DNA from: CAYWMD01 sp964458575
GTDB lineage: Bacteria > Verrucomicrobiota > Verrucomicrobiia > Limisphaerales > JADLHS01
Assembly: GCA_964458575.1 (NCBI GenBank)
Contig: CAYWMD010000015.1
Span: 43,472-107,471, forward strand
Direction of reading: 5' to 3'
Length of the DNA stretch: 64,000 nucleotides
Part shown: positions 52,982 to 61,426 of the stretch, piece after piece
How the letters are laid out: every line of letters starts with the position of its first letter
How positions within the stretch are numbered: position 1 is the stretch's first letter
Made by a program: the position numbers and the translations under genes
Notes under the pieces: generated by a model
Databases searched by the model: none
What the model was told of the DNA's origin: nothing
Seen by the model: the letters and a program-made list of their open reading frames with translations, nothing else

Positions 52982-53560
52982 TCAGAAAACCGTGGTGATG
53001 CGTTTGGCTTCAAGCAGGCGTCCGTCGGCATCGTAGCGCAATTGAATCACCCAGTTATAAACCGATTCCGGCCATTTCGCGTCGGGAATCACCTGGCGGG
53101 AATCCGCGCCCAGCGCCTTGATGAGTTGCGGTATTTCACCGTGATGCCAACAGATGAGCATGTGTTTGCCGTGCGGCTTGGTCCGGATTTCATCCGCCAG
53201 CTTCTGGAACTGGTCGTCGGCAAACTGGCTGTCGATCTTCAGTCCGAGCAACTGACTGGTCGGCTCCAGCGTAAGCCGCGCGCGCTGGCTCTCTTTGGAA
53301 TCAGCGGCGGCGAACAGGTGATCCAGCTTCAACGGCTTTCCGTCCACCGTGTAGTTCTTGAAATATTCCGCGTAGGCTTTGGCGCGCGCCTCCCCGGCGG
53401 CGGTCAGTTCCGCGCCTTTGGCCGGCTTTTCCGCATGCCGGATGACCAGGATGACCGCGTGCTTCAAGGGATCGGATTTTCCGTCGTGCGCCGGCTTGGC
53501 GAGCAGCGTCAACGTCACGGTCACCGCCAGTAATCCGCAAAATACAATTATGTTTCTCAT
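52982..53560 (-). CDS. histidine phosphatase superfamily protein, exported
   Basis: The 192-residue protein has a signal peptide-like N-terminus (M-R-N-I-I-V-F-C-G-L-L-A ...) and the histidine phosphatase motif V-I-R-H-A-E-K-P near 38-46, where His is the phospho-acceptor, plus a second His in W-H-H-G-E near 138. It would hydrolyse a phosphoester outside the cytoplasm. ATG 53560 is chosen over longer in-frame extensions because AAGGAG lies 9 bases upstream and the signal peptide begins there. It overlaps the LOG gene by 4 bases and is the eighth gene of the operon. Confidence 0.84.
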   Translation of the reverse strand: MRNIIVFCGLLAVTVTLTLLAKPAHDGKSDPLKHAVILVIRHAEKPAKGAELTAAGEARAKAYAEYFKNYTVDGKPLKLDHLFAAADSKESQRARLTLEPTSQLLGLKIDSQFADDQFQKLADEIRTKPHGKHMLICWHHGEIPQLIKALGADSRQVIPDAKWPESVYNWVIQLRYDADGRLLEAKRITTVF

Positions 53561-54348
53561 GGTTTCAGACTCCTTCGTGCAGTTGCGGGCAGGCTGCGAA
53601 CGACCAGGTCCACCGCTTCCTTCGGCGAATCCGTGACGTAGCCGAACCCGATTTCGTCCCGGGCGAACACTCCTTCCTTCATCATTTCCTGGCCCCATTT
53701 TCTCAGGCCGGCCCAAAACCTTGTGCTCATGAGAATCACCGGGAAGGGCCCGATTTTCCGGCACTGTATCAGCGTCGCGGCCTCAAACAATTCGTCGAGC
53801 GTGCCCAAGCCGCCGGGCATGACGATGAATGCGCAGGAGTATTTCACGAGACAAACTTTGCGGGTGAAGAAGTAGTGGAACTCCAGGCTGCGGTCCACGT
53901 ACGGATTCTCGCACTGCTCGTGCGGCAGAATTATGTTCAACCCATAACTCTTCCCGCCCGCCTCGTGTGCTCCGCGATTTGCCGCTTCCATGATGCCCGG
54001 CCCACCGCCGGTCATCGTGGCGAAGCCCGCCTTGGCGAGTTCACGCCCGACCGCGCGCGCCAGTTTGTAGTAGGGATGCGTTTCCTTGAACCGCGCCGAA
54101 CCGAAAACGGTCACGGCCGGTCCAACATGGTAAAAGGATTTGAACGCGCGTTGAAACTCGTCGCTGATGCGCTTGAGCCGGGCCTGTTCCTTTTGCGGCG
54201 TGCGCGCGGTGGCGAGAAACGTCTGTTCTTCGCCCGCCGGCAGCTCATAACCGGGCAGGCCGGTTTTACGCCAGTGTTTTTGCCAGGCCCTGGCCCAGGC
54301 GTCGCGCGAGGGCATTTGAGGAAGGTCGGTCGCTTGCTTTTTCTTCAT
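53557..54348 (-). CDS. LOG family (TIGR00730) nucleotide-hydrolase-like protein
   Basis: The 263-residue Rossmann-type protein has the family signatures G-G-G-P-G-I-M-E-A-A-N-R-G-A near 112-125 and P-G-G-L-G-T-L-D-E near 177-185. The LOG family includes cytokinin riboside 5'-monophosphate phosphoribohydrolases and related nucleotide-cleaving enzymes. The N-terminal 65 residues are a charged extension. It overlaps both neighbouring genes by 4 bases, so it is tightly coupled to the channel and phosphatase. Whether it acts on AMP or another nucleotide is unknown. Confidence 0.87.
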   Translation of the reverse strand: MKKKQATDLPQMPSRDAWARAWQKHWRKTGLPGYELPAGEEQTFLATARTPQKEQARLKRISDEFQRAFKSFYHVGPAVTVFGSARFKETHPYYKLARAVGRELAKAGFATMTGGGPGIMEAANRGAHEAGGKSYGLNIILPHEQCENPYVDRSLEFHYFFTRKVCLVKYSCAFIVMPGGLGTLDELFEAATLIQCRKIGPFPVILMSTRFWAGLRKWGQEMMKEGVFARDEIGFGYVTDSPKEAVDLVVRSLPATARRSLKP

Positions 54349-56858
54349 GGAAGTTTCGGCATCGGCTCTTTGGTTGATGTGATGTTTTCAGATTTTGCTT
54401 CCGGCGACTTTGTGCCGCCGCCAGTAGCCTGCTTGACTAAGTCGTCGGCCCGAGGCGGAGGGCTTGAAACCGGCACGACCTGCACCTGGAGCGGCTGCAC
54501 CGTGTCAAGATGGAGGTCGCGCTGCGGGAAGGCGATCACGATCTTGTGCTCGGCAAACGTGCCGGCGATCATGTGGCGCAAATCGCTGCAAACCTGGGCG
54601 GCGTTGGCTTTGACGACGTTCACCCAGAAGCGCAACTCGAAATCCAACGAACTCTCGCCGAAATTGGTGAATAATACCTGCGGCTTCGGCTCTTTCTCGA
54701 CCAGGCCATGCCGCTCGGCGATCTCGACCAGCAACTGTCCAACGCGGCGCGTGTCCGAACCGTAGGCGACGCCGACGGTCACGCTGAAACGCACGATGCG
54801 GTTGGAATAGGTCCAGTTCGTCAGGTTGTTTTCCAGCAGCGTGCTGTTGGGAATCAGCGTTTCGGTGCCGTCCCACAATTGGAGCACGGACGAACGGATG
54901 CCGATGCTCGAAACCGTGCCGCGCTGCCCGGCAATATCGAGCACGTCGCCGACGCGGAAGGGGCGCTCGAAAAGAATGATGACGCCGCTGACGAAATTCT
55001 TGAGCAATGTCTGCAATCCGAATCCCAGTCCGATCGCCAGCGCACCACCCGCAAAGGCAAACACGGTGAGCGGAATTTTCACGGACACCAAACTGAACAA
55101 CCCCAGCGAAAAAATAAGCACCACGCGCACCCAACGGCGGATGAGGCTCGCCTGATTCGCTTCGATCTTGAAACGCTTGATGAAAATCGGCTCCAGAATG
55201 CGCGAAATCAAGCCCGCCACCCAGTAACCCACGACGAGAATTAGAATTGCCGTGATGATTTTGCCCAAGGTAACGCTGCGTTTGCCGGTGATTTGCTGCC
55301 CTTCAACGGTGATCGTGTCCTGCGCCACGAACAGTTCCAGGTTCCACAAGCCGGCCATGAACGATCTGCTGTCGGAAAACGCACTGCTCAGGCGGCCCAG
55401 GAACGGAAGGTTGCCCGCAGCTTCCTTCAAGCCTTCATCCAGCCGCTGGACGAGCCGGTCGCCCCGCTCGACAACCCGCAACACGCGCAGCAACATTTCA
55501 TCCCGTTCGCGCAAAGCGGCCAGGCGTTCGCGAACCAACGGCGCGAGGTCCGAAGCGGGGTCCAAATCCGCCAGCCGCGCTTCCAACCGCGCCACCTGGC
55601 TCGCGACGGTTTCCACCTGTTGCTGGTAGTAGCTTTGCCAGAGTTCCACACGGCGGTCGAACTGTTCCAACTTTCGGCGCGTCTGGCGGATGGTTTCCAC
55701 GCTGCGGCTATGGTACGACGCGAACCGCATTTCCCAAATCGTGCGCCCGATGGTGCCGGCTTGAAGCATGAAACGCAGCGCGTTGATCGCGGCGTCCGCC
55801 GTTTCCAACTGCGCGCGCCGGGCCTCGAACTCCTCGGAAGCACGGGTGATCACGGTGGGACTGACCCCCGGCTGGCCCTGAATCTGGCGCAAGGATTCGC
55901 GGGCGGCATCGAACGCCAGGGCGGTGGTGGTGCGCCGATTCTCGGCTTCGGTTAATTCGCGCTCCAATTGACGTTGCTCACTGTCGAACCGCGAGTTGAC
56001 CGTGGCCATGTCCGCGTCCGAGAAGGTCGCGCCGGCATTGGCGATGACGAGCTGTTGTTGAAGCAGCCCCAGGCGGATGCGGCTGCCGTTGAGTTGTTCC
56101 TGCCGGATCTGGCGTTCCAAATCCAGGGCCGCGATCGTCGCGCCCGCCACCTGGCTGCGCAGCCGCTCCAATTCGCGCGGCCCGACCAGTGCGCCCGACA
56201 ACTTCGCATCCTTGTCCGATTCCAATTTTTCATCGAGCTGGCGGATTCTTTCGTCGGCCTGCTTTAGCAACGTCTCCTGCTCGTCCATCAGTTTTGCCAG
56301 CATCACCAGCGCGGACTCGCCGTTGGCAATTTCCAACCGTTCCAACTGCACGCCCTCGCTCAACGCGTCCGTCAGCAAAATCGAATGCGGCTTGGGCTCG
56401 GCGAATCCGGTCCAGGATTGGGCTTCGTGCGCGAGGTTCGCCCGGCGGTTCTTCACGGTCTCCAACTCCGCCATGTAACTCATCTGCTGCTCGTAGAGTC
56501 GCACGAGCCGCTGGAGCAATCCGCGCCGGAGCGCGGCGTCCTGAAGCGAAAGTCCATCGGGCCGGTTGGTGAGGCTCAAATCATCCAGCGTGGTCGCCAC
56601 CGCCAGATCGGCGCGGGCCTTGGCCAGTTTTTCCGCCAGCCCCTTGTTCGCAGTGCTTTGGCTTTGTGCGGTGGCCTCGGTATTCGTCGTGCCCGTGGCC
56701 GGGCGCGTCTCCGCCACCAGGATTTTTGTCAGCGGCGATTGCCCCCGGCCGACGGAAACGCCGCCGGCCAAAGCCAGGCAAGCCACGCCGCAAGCAAGCG
56801 ACCGATAAAGGCGGTGACGAAACTGTTTCACAAGTTGCCGTTCATCCGGCCTATTCAC
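54345..56858 (-). CDS. large mechanosensitive channel (MscS superfamily, MscK-like)
   Basis: The 837-residue protein has a signal peptide-like N-terminus, a long coiled-coil periplasmic region (about 60-480, Glu/Arg/Leu rich), three or so membrane helices (about 520-640) and the MscS domain. The pore helix is G-L-G-F-G-L-Q-T-L-L-K-N-F near 635, followed by E-R-P-F-R-V-G-D near 655, G-T-V-S-S-I-G-I-R near 671 and P-N-S-T-L near 692. It opens under membrane tension to relieve osmotic pressure. The size resembles MscK/YbdG-type proteins with a large sensory part. It overlaps the LOG gene by 4 bases and pfkA by 8. Coupling to a signalling module suggests regulated osmotic response. Confidence 0.88.
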   Translation of the reverse strand: MNRPDERQLVKQFRHRLYRSLACGVACLALAGGVSVGRGQSPLTKILVAETRPATGTTNTEATAQSQSTANKGLAEKLAKARADLAVATTLDDLSLTNRPDGLSLQDAALRRGLLQRLVRLYEQQMSYMAELETVKNRRANLAHEAQSWTGFAEPKPHSILLTDALSEGVQLERLEIANGESALVMLAKLMDEQETLLKQADERIRQLDEKLESDKDAKLSGALVGPRELERLRSQVAGATIAALDLERQIRQEQLNGSRIRLGLLQQQLVIANAGATFSDADMATVNSRFDSEQRQLERELTEAENRRTTTALAFDAARESLRQIQGQPGVSPTVITRASEEFEARRAQLETADAAINALRFMLQAGTIGRTIWEMRFASYHSRSVETIRQTRRKLEQFDRRVELWQSYYQQQVETVASQVARLEARLADLDPASDLAPLVRERLAALRERDEMLLRVLRVVERGDRLVQRLDEGLKEAAGNLPFLGRLSSAFSDSRSFMAGLWNLELFVAQDTITVEGQQITGKRSVTLGKIITAILILVVGYWVAGLISRILEPIFIKRFKIEANQASLIRRWVRVVLIFSLGLFSLVSVKIPLTVFAFAGGALAIGLGFGLQTLLKNFVSGVIILFERPFRVGDVLDIAGQRGTVSSIGIRSSVLQLWDGTETLIPNSTLLENNLTNWTYSNRIVRFSVTVGVAYGSDTRRVGQLLVEIAERHGLVEKEPKPQVLFTNFGESSLDFELRFWVNVVKANAAQVCSDLRHMIAGTFAEHKIVIAFPQRDLHLDTVQPLQVQVVPVSSPPPRADDLVKQATGGGTKSPEAKSENITSTKEPMPKLP

Positions 56859-57933
56859 CCAGCGAGATGCCCAGCGCGCGCGCCGTGCGGGCGAGATTCC
56901 CGTCCGGCGGGACGGTTTTCAACTGGCCAATCGCCTCGCTGATCGGTATGCCGATCACGCCCTTGCCGGTAAACGCGACCATTTTGCCGACTTCGCCCGC
57001 CGCGATGAGGTCCACCGCGATTGCGCCGAACATCGAGCACAAGGCGCGGTCGAATGTGGTCGGACTCCCGCCGCGTTGGAGATGACCCAGCACGCAGCAG
57101 CGCGTTTCCTTGCCCGTTCGCTTTTCAATCTCGGCGCCGACCACGGCCCCAATGCCGCCGAGGCGCGCTTCGCGGTTTTTCTCCTGACCGGCGGAAGTGG
57201 TGAAGTCCTTCCCCTTCTCCCGCGCGCCTTCGGCCACCACAACCAGCGTGAATTTCTTGCCCAGGGCTTCTCGCTCGCGGATTTTCGCGCAGATGCTTTC
57301 GTAGGTGAACGGGATTTCGGGAATGAGGATCACGTCGCCACCGCCCGCGACACCGGCATACAACGCAATCCAGCCCGCGTAACGGCCCATCAGCTCGAGC
57401 ACCATCACGCGGTTGTGGCTTTCCGCGGTCGTGTGCAAACGGTCCAGCGCATCCGTCGCGCAAGACACAGCGGAATCAAAACCGAACGTCCAGATTGTGC
57501 CGGCCAAGTCGTTATCAATCGTCTTGGGCACGCCTACAATCGGGATGCCGTGTTCGTGCATCTGCTGCGCGATGCTCAACGAACCGTCACCGCCGATGGA
57601 CACCAGCGCGGAAATGCCAAGCACATCCATGCCGGCCTTGGTGTCGTCGAGCAATTCCTTCGGCAACCGGCGCGATTCGCCGTGGCCGACCTTCGCGGAG
57701 AACTTCCCGCGGTTCGCCGTGCCGAGAATCGTGCCGCCGCGCGTCAGCAAACCGCCCAGCGCGTTGTAATCCAGTGGAATATACTTTCGCGGCTCCAGCA
57801 ATCCCTCGTAGCCGCCGAGGATGCCGAGGGCATCCCAGCCGCGTTTGGCCGAAGCCTTGGCCACCGCGCGAATGACCGCGTTCAATCCGGGGCAATCTCC
57901 CCCGCCAGTTACGATTCCAATTTTTTTGCTCAT
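56851..57933 (-). CDS. pfkA: 6-phosphofructokinase (group III-like)
   Basis: The 360-residue enzyme phosphorylates fructose 6-phosphate in glycolysis. Motifs are G-I-V-T-G-G-G-D-C-P-G-L-N near 6-18, G-G-D-G-S at 114-118 and V-P-K-T-I-D-N-D at 135-142. The combination of Gly117 (ATP-type) with Lys137 (PPi-type) is the pattern of the mixed or group III PFKs, so ATP use is likely but not certain. ATG 57933 gives the normal start; an upstream in-frame ATG adds only 12 residues. It lies 5 bp after the cyclase gene and overlaps the MscS gene, an unusual place for a glycolytic enzyme. Confidence 0.9.
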   Translation of the reverse strand: MSKKIGIVTGGGDCPGLNAVIRAVAKASAKRGWDALGILGGYEGLLEPRKYIPLDYNALGGLLTRGGTILGTANRGKFSAKVGHGESRRLPKELLDDTKAGMDVLGISALVSIGGDGSLSIAQQMHEHGIPIVGVPKTIDNDLAGTIWTFGFDSAVSCATDALDRLHTTAESHNRVMVLELMGRYAGWIALYAGVAGGGDVILIPEIPFTYESICAKIREREALGKKFTLVVVAEGAREKGKDFTTSAGQEKNREARLGGIGAVVGAEIEKRTGKETRCCVLGHLQRGGSPTTFDRALCSMFGAIAVDLIAAGEVGKMVAFTGKGVIGIPISEAIGQLKTVPPDGNLARTARALGISLGE

Positions 57934-57938
57934 AAACT

Positions 57939-58949
57939 TTACCTGGTTTTTCTCCGGACCAACAACCACGCCGGCAGGCGGCCTTTGCCTTTCACTTCCA
58001 CTTCTCCGCGTTTTTCCAATTCATACTCGGCCGCCAACGCCTGCTGCATCTGCTCGGTCACCTGCACGCGGTCAGGCACTCCCGTGGATTCCATGCGGCT
58101 GGCGGTGTTCACCGTGTCGCCCCACAGGTCGTAAATGAATTTGCTCCGGCCAATCACGCCGGCAACCACCGGCCCGGTGTTCAGGCCGATGCGAATGCGG
58201 AGCGAGGTGCCGCGGTCGCGGTTGAATTGTTTCAAGCGCTCAATCATTTCGAGCGCCATGCCGGCCAATTCCACCGCGTGTTCCGGACGTTTTTCCGGCA
58301 CGCCGCAAACCGCCATGTAACAATCGCCGATGGTTTTGATTTTTTCGACGCGATGCTGGTGGGCCAGTTCGTCGAACTGCGAAAAGAGTTCATCGAGAAG
58401 TGACACCAACGGTTGGGGCGACATACCGCCGGACAAAACGGTGAAGTCAACGATGTCGGCGAACAGCACACTGACGTCCGGGAAGTGATCAGCAATCCCG
58501 GCGTCACCCGATTTGAGCCGCGTGGCGATGGACGCCGGCAGGATGCTTAACAATAGCCGCTCGTTTTCCCGGTTAAGCCGGTCCATCGTCAGATGCGTGT
58601 TCACCCGCGCCAGCAGTTCGTGCGCGTTGAAAGGCTTCGACACGTAATCCACCGCCCCGAGTTCAAATCCTTTCACAATGTCCGCGGTCTCCGTCCGCGC
58701 CGTAAGAAAAATCACCGGAATGTCGCGGGTCGCCGACGCCGTCTTGAGCCGCCGGCACGTCTCGAACCCGTCCATTTCCGGCATCATCACGTCGAGGAGG
58801 ATCAGATCTGGCCGCACGCGTTCCACCACCTCGAGCGCCTGGCGGCCGTTGGTGGCGACGCTGATTTGATAGCCCTTCGCCTTCAGCGTGCCGGCGAGCG
58901 CCTGGATGTTCGCCGGCGTATCGTCCACGACCAGAATGCGACCACTCAT
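57939..58949 (-). CDS. response regulator with adenylate/guanylate cyclase output
   Basis: The 336-residue protein has a receiver domain (1-120) with Asp9/Asp10, phospho-acceptor Asp53 (L-L-D-V-M-M-P) and K-P near 109. A short linker leads to a class III cyclase domain (about 150-330) with metal Asp in F-A-D-I-V-D-F and D-L-W-G-D-T-V-N-T-A-S-R near 283. Lys in E-K-I-K-T-I-G-D and the D in D-L-W-G-D suit ATP as substrate, so cAMP is the likely product. Phosphorylation by a kinase not present here would control it. It lies 39 bp after the STAS gene and 5 bp before pfkA. Confidence 0.9.
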   Translation of the reverse strand: MSGRILVVDDTPANIQALAGTLKAKGYQISVATNGRQALEVVERVRPDLILLDVMMPEMDGFETCRRLKTASATRDIPVIFLTARTETADIVKGFELGAVDYVSKPFNAHELLARVNTHLTMDRLNRENERLLLSILPASIATRLKSGDAGIADHFPDVSVLFADIVDFTVLSGGMSPQPLVSLLDELFSQFDELAHQHRVEKIKTIGDCYMAVCGVPEKRPEHAVELAGMALEMIERLKQFNRDRGTSLRIRIGLNTGPVVAGVIGRSKFIYDLWGDTVNTASRMESTGVPDRVQVTEQMQQALAAEYELEKRGEVEVKGKGRLPAWLLVRRKTR

Positions 58950-58988
58950 TTCTCAGTCCGCCTGGCCAGCCCTTCGGTTGGCGTTGAT

Positions 58989-59372
58989 TTACTTTTCGGC
59001 ATGAGCCCGTTGCCGCGCTGCCAGATAACGGTCCAACTCCGCAACATCCTTGAACACCGCCACCCCGGGGAGCGATTTCATGATCTCAAAGACCTCCTGA
59101 ATCTGGGGTTGCATGTGGATGAAGGAAGCCTGTCCGCCCCGTTCCTTGAGGGTTTTGCGGGTCGAGGAGAACACTCGCAAACCGGCGCTGCTGATGAATT
59201 TCAGTTGCGCGAGGTCAAAGACGATGTCCTGGACCGGACCGCCCAGCGCCGGTCCGAGTTGCTTCTCCAATTCGGGGGCGGTGGCCGTGTCGAGACTGCC
59301 GGTGAGCTTTACTGTAACGGCGCCAGCCTGCTGGCCGCTGATGTTTTTTTGAATTTGGATGTCGAGTGGCAT
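58989..59372 (-). CDS. STAS-domain anti-sigma factor antagonist
   Basis: The 127-residue single-STAS protein resembles SpoIIAA/RsbV. The phosphorylatable Ser lies in F-I-S-S-A-G-L-R-V (Ser61/Ser62), preceded by I-V-F-D-L near 50. In the partner-switch model, dephosphorylated STAS protein binds the kinase encoded next door and frees its other target. ATG 59372 starts the domain; 17 in-frame residues upstream are not conserved. It lies 47 bp after the kinase gene. Confidence 0.87.
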   Translation of the reverse strand: MPLDIQIQKNISGQQAGAVTVKLTGSLDTATAPELEKQLGPALGGPVQDIVFDLAQLKFISSAGLRVFSSTRKTLKERGGQASFIHMQPQIQEVFEIMKSLPGVAVFKDVAELDRYLAARQRAHAEK

Positions 59373-59419
59373 ATGTGTTTCCGGGGTCAGTGTGTAGGGT
59401 TTGTTTGCTATCGGCAAAT

Positions 59420-59836
59420 TCATTTCGAGCCGGCAGACGGGCTCAACCGTTTGGTCAATCGCAGGATGTTTTCACCCGCTTCACGCCGGTATCGAATCTC
59501 ATCCATCTTGCGGCGGACCAGTTCGGTGCCCCACCCGCCGGGCGGATCGTCATCTTCGGCCTGCGCTTTGCGCGCCATCGTCGTTGGATCAAACTCGGGA
59601 CCGCGATCCCGCAGCTCGATGATGAACGCGTCGCCCTCGCGGTCAAAGCTGACTTGGAATGTTTTTGTGGCATCGCGTTGCAAGGCGTGGTTGACGATGT
59701 TGCTGCCGCATTCTTCCAGCGCCAGCAGCAACGCGAAAATGGTGTTCTCCGGCAAACCCTGCGCTTGCGCCTGCGCCTGGAGCATCTCCACGGCGCGCAT
59801 GACTTCCTCCGGTGTGGCGTGCAATTCCAGCCTCAT
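59420..59836 (-). CDS. RsbW/SpoIIAB-like serine kinase, anti-sigma factor type
   Basis: The 138-residue GHKL ATPase has the N box L-E-E-C-G-S-N-I-V-N-H near 41-51, the G1 box D-R-G-P-E-F-D near 75-81 and the G2 loop G-G-W-G-T-E-L-V near 98-105. In the partner-switch pathway it would phosphorylate the STAS protein and sequester a target that is not obvious here, because no sigma factor gene is seen in this window. It overlaps the phosphatase gene by 4 bases. Confidence 0.88.
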   Translation of the reverse strand: MRLELHATPEEVMRAVEMLQAQAQAQGLPENTIFALLLALEECGSNIVNHALQRDATKTFQVSFDREGDAFIIELRDRGPEFDPTTMARKAQAEDDDPPGGWGTELVRRKMDEIRYRREAGENILRLTKRLSPSAGSK

Positions 59837-60990
59837 ACGCCCGGATTCCTCGCATTGACCTTCAAAGCCAGAATCGCAATGTCATCCGATTGCGGCGCGC
59901 CGCCCGCAAAGGCACGAACCTTCTGAAGCAGAGTGCCGGTGATGACGGACGCGGGTTGCCCGGTAAACGTGGCGACATCGGTCAACAATCGCTCGTTGCC
60001 GTAGCACTCGTCCTGCGGATTGAAGGCCTCACTTACACCGTCAGTGTAAAAAACAACTGCGTCGCTTTGATTCAACTCCAATTCCGTCCGCTCAAATTCC
60101 AGCCCCGGCTCGAAGCCGAGTGCCGTACCGAGTTTTTGCACGGCCCAACGCGGTGCGCCGGTGATCGGCAACCATACCGGACGACAATGGCCCGCGTTGG
60201 CCAGCGAGAGTCGGCGCGTCTTCGGCTCATACACGGCGCACAAAAATGTCACAAACATTCCGGACGGATTGTCCGCGGCCAATTCGTCGTTCAGTCGCGC
60301 GAGGATACGGTCCGGCTCGGCGATTTCCCGCGACAGCAAACGGGCCAGGGTGATGGCCCGTACCATGAACATGGAGGCGGGTATGCCCTTGCCCGAAACG
60401 TCGCCCAGGAAAACCACCAGCCGTTCCGATCCGGCCTCGCAAACGCCGTACAGGTCGCCGCCCACTTCGCGCGCCGGCTCCAGCACCGCGCTGAAGCTGA
60501 CTCCGTAAGCCTGTTCCAAGGGAGCAAAGTCGTGCGGCAACATGCCCATCTGGATTTCGCGGGCCACCCGAAGTTCACTGGCGATCTGTTCCTTCACCGC
60601 GTCGCTGTAGGCTTTCGCCTTGAGCAGCGAGCGCACGCGGGCTTTGACCTCCAGCATCTCGAACGGCTTCGTGAGATAATCATTCGCCCCGACCTCGAAG
60701 CCGCGCGTCTTGTTCTGCACCTCCTCAAGCGAGGAGAGAAACATGATCGGCACTTCGGCGGTCTCGGGCATCTGACGCAGGCGGCGGCACACCTCGTAGC
60801 CGTCCATGCCCGGCATCATGATATCGAGCAGCACCAGGTCCGGCGGCGTGCGCGCGGCGACCTGCAAGGCCATCTCGCCGTTGAGGGCGAGACTGAGTTT
60901 GTGGTCCGTCTTGAGGCCTTCGACGAGAATGTCGAGGTTGGCCTTGGCATCGTCCACCAACAGCACGCGGTAATCGGAGAGCTTTTTCAT
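59833..60990 (-). CDS. response regulator with PP2C (SpoIIE/RsbU) phosphatase output
   Basis: The 385-residue protein has a receiver domain (1-120, phospho-acceptor Asp56 in L-L-D-I-M-M-P, K-P near 111). A short coiled linker leads to a PPM-type phosphatase domain (about 150-380) with metal Asp in G-G-D-L-Y-G-V near 187, G-D-V-S-G-K-G near 206, D-G-V-S-E near 333 and D-D-I-A near 371. It would dephosphorylate the STAS protein when its receiver is phosphorylated. ATG 60990 begins the receiver. It heads the long minus-strand run. Confidence 0.91.
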   Translation of the reverse strand: MKKLSDYRVLLVDDAKANLDILVEGLKTDHKLSLALNGEMALQVAARTPPDLVLLDIMMPGMDGYEVCRRLRQMPETAEVPIMFLSSLEEVQNKTRGFEVGANDYLTKPFEMLEVKARVRSLLKAKAYSDAVKEQIASELRVAREIQMGMLPHDFAPLEQAYGVSFSAVLEPAREVGGDLYGVCEAGSERLVVFLGDVSGKGIPASMFMVRAITLARLLSREIAEPDRILARLNDELAADNPSGMFVTFLCAVYEPKTRRLSLANAGHCRPVWLPITGAPRWAVQKLGTALGFEPGLEFERTELELNQSDAVVFYTDGVSEAFNPQDECYGNERLLTDVATFTGQPASVITGTLLQKVRAFAGGAPQSDDIAILALKVNARNPGV

Positions 60991-61426
60991 GACATAAGTC
61001 CTGGAGCGGGGCCGATCGAATGATCGCAGACAATGTTGGCTCGCCCGTCGCTCGCACGGCGTTCGTCTTGAACGCTGACACGCCAACCAGCAGGGCTGCA
61101 AGGAGGTTTTTTGCGTGTTTGGCTTTAAGGTTGGGTGGGTTGGTGGCTTGTAAGCTTGTTTTGATTTGCTGAAAATGCCGCCTGAACACAAGCGATGAAA
61201 GTATTTATATTAGGCGCATGAGGTCTCGTTTCCCGGCGCGAACAGCTTGTCGAAGCGGTTGACTTCGGCTTTCAGATCCAGGCTCTAGTAGAGTGGATTT
61301 TTTCCGCATTGCTTGAGGACGTTCTTAAAAGTAAACGCCCACCTCGGGCATCACTTTAAAACCGAGGCGGCGGAACCGCTGAGAAAGCGGCTGCGTCTGG
61401 TTTTGAGGGTTTTTGATGGCGGCGTC
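60991..61426. other. 436-bp gene-free gap before the signalling operon
   Basis: No gene is supported here. On the minus strand, TAATATAAATAC (61201-61212) is an AT-rich patch that could be a -10 region, but no good -35 was found. In-frame after the stop of the 2-TM K+ channel gene, the minus strand reads 33 further codons, ending K-V-M-P-E-V-G-V-Y-F (61325-61426). A second short open stretch (61217-61290) reads L-D-L-K-A-E-V-N-R-F-D-K. Both end at stops and look like gene remnants. A weak hairpin near 61374-61392 is not a convincing terminator. Confidence 0.4.

Noticed and set aside
58593..61023. Two long plus-strand frames opposite the partner-switch genes
   Set aside because: Both are antisense to genes with intact catalytic motifs in the opposite frame.
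61089..61191. N-terminal extension of the receiver-phosphatase into the leader
   Set aside because: The added residues are not receiver-like; the canonical receiver starts at ATG 60990.
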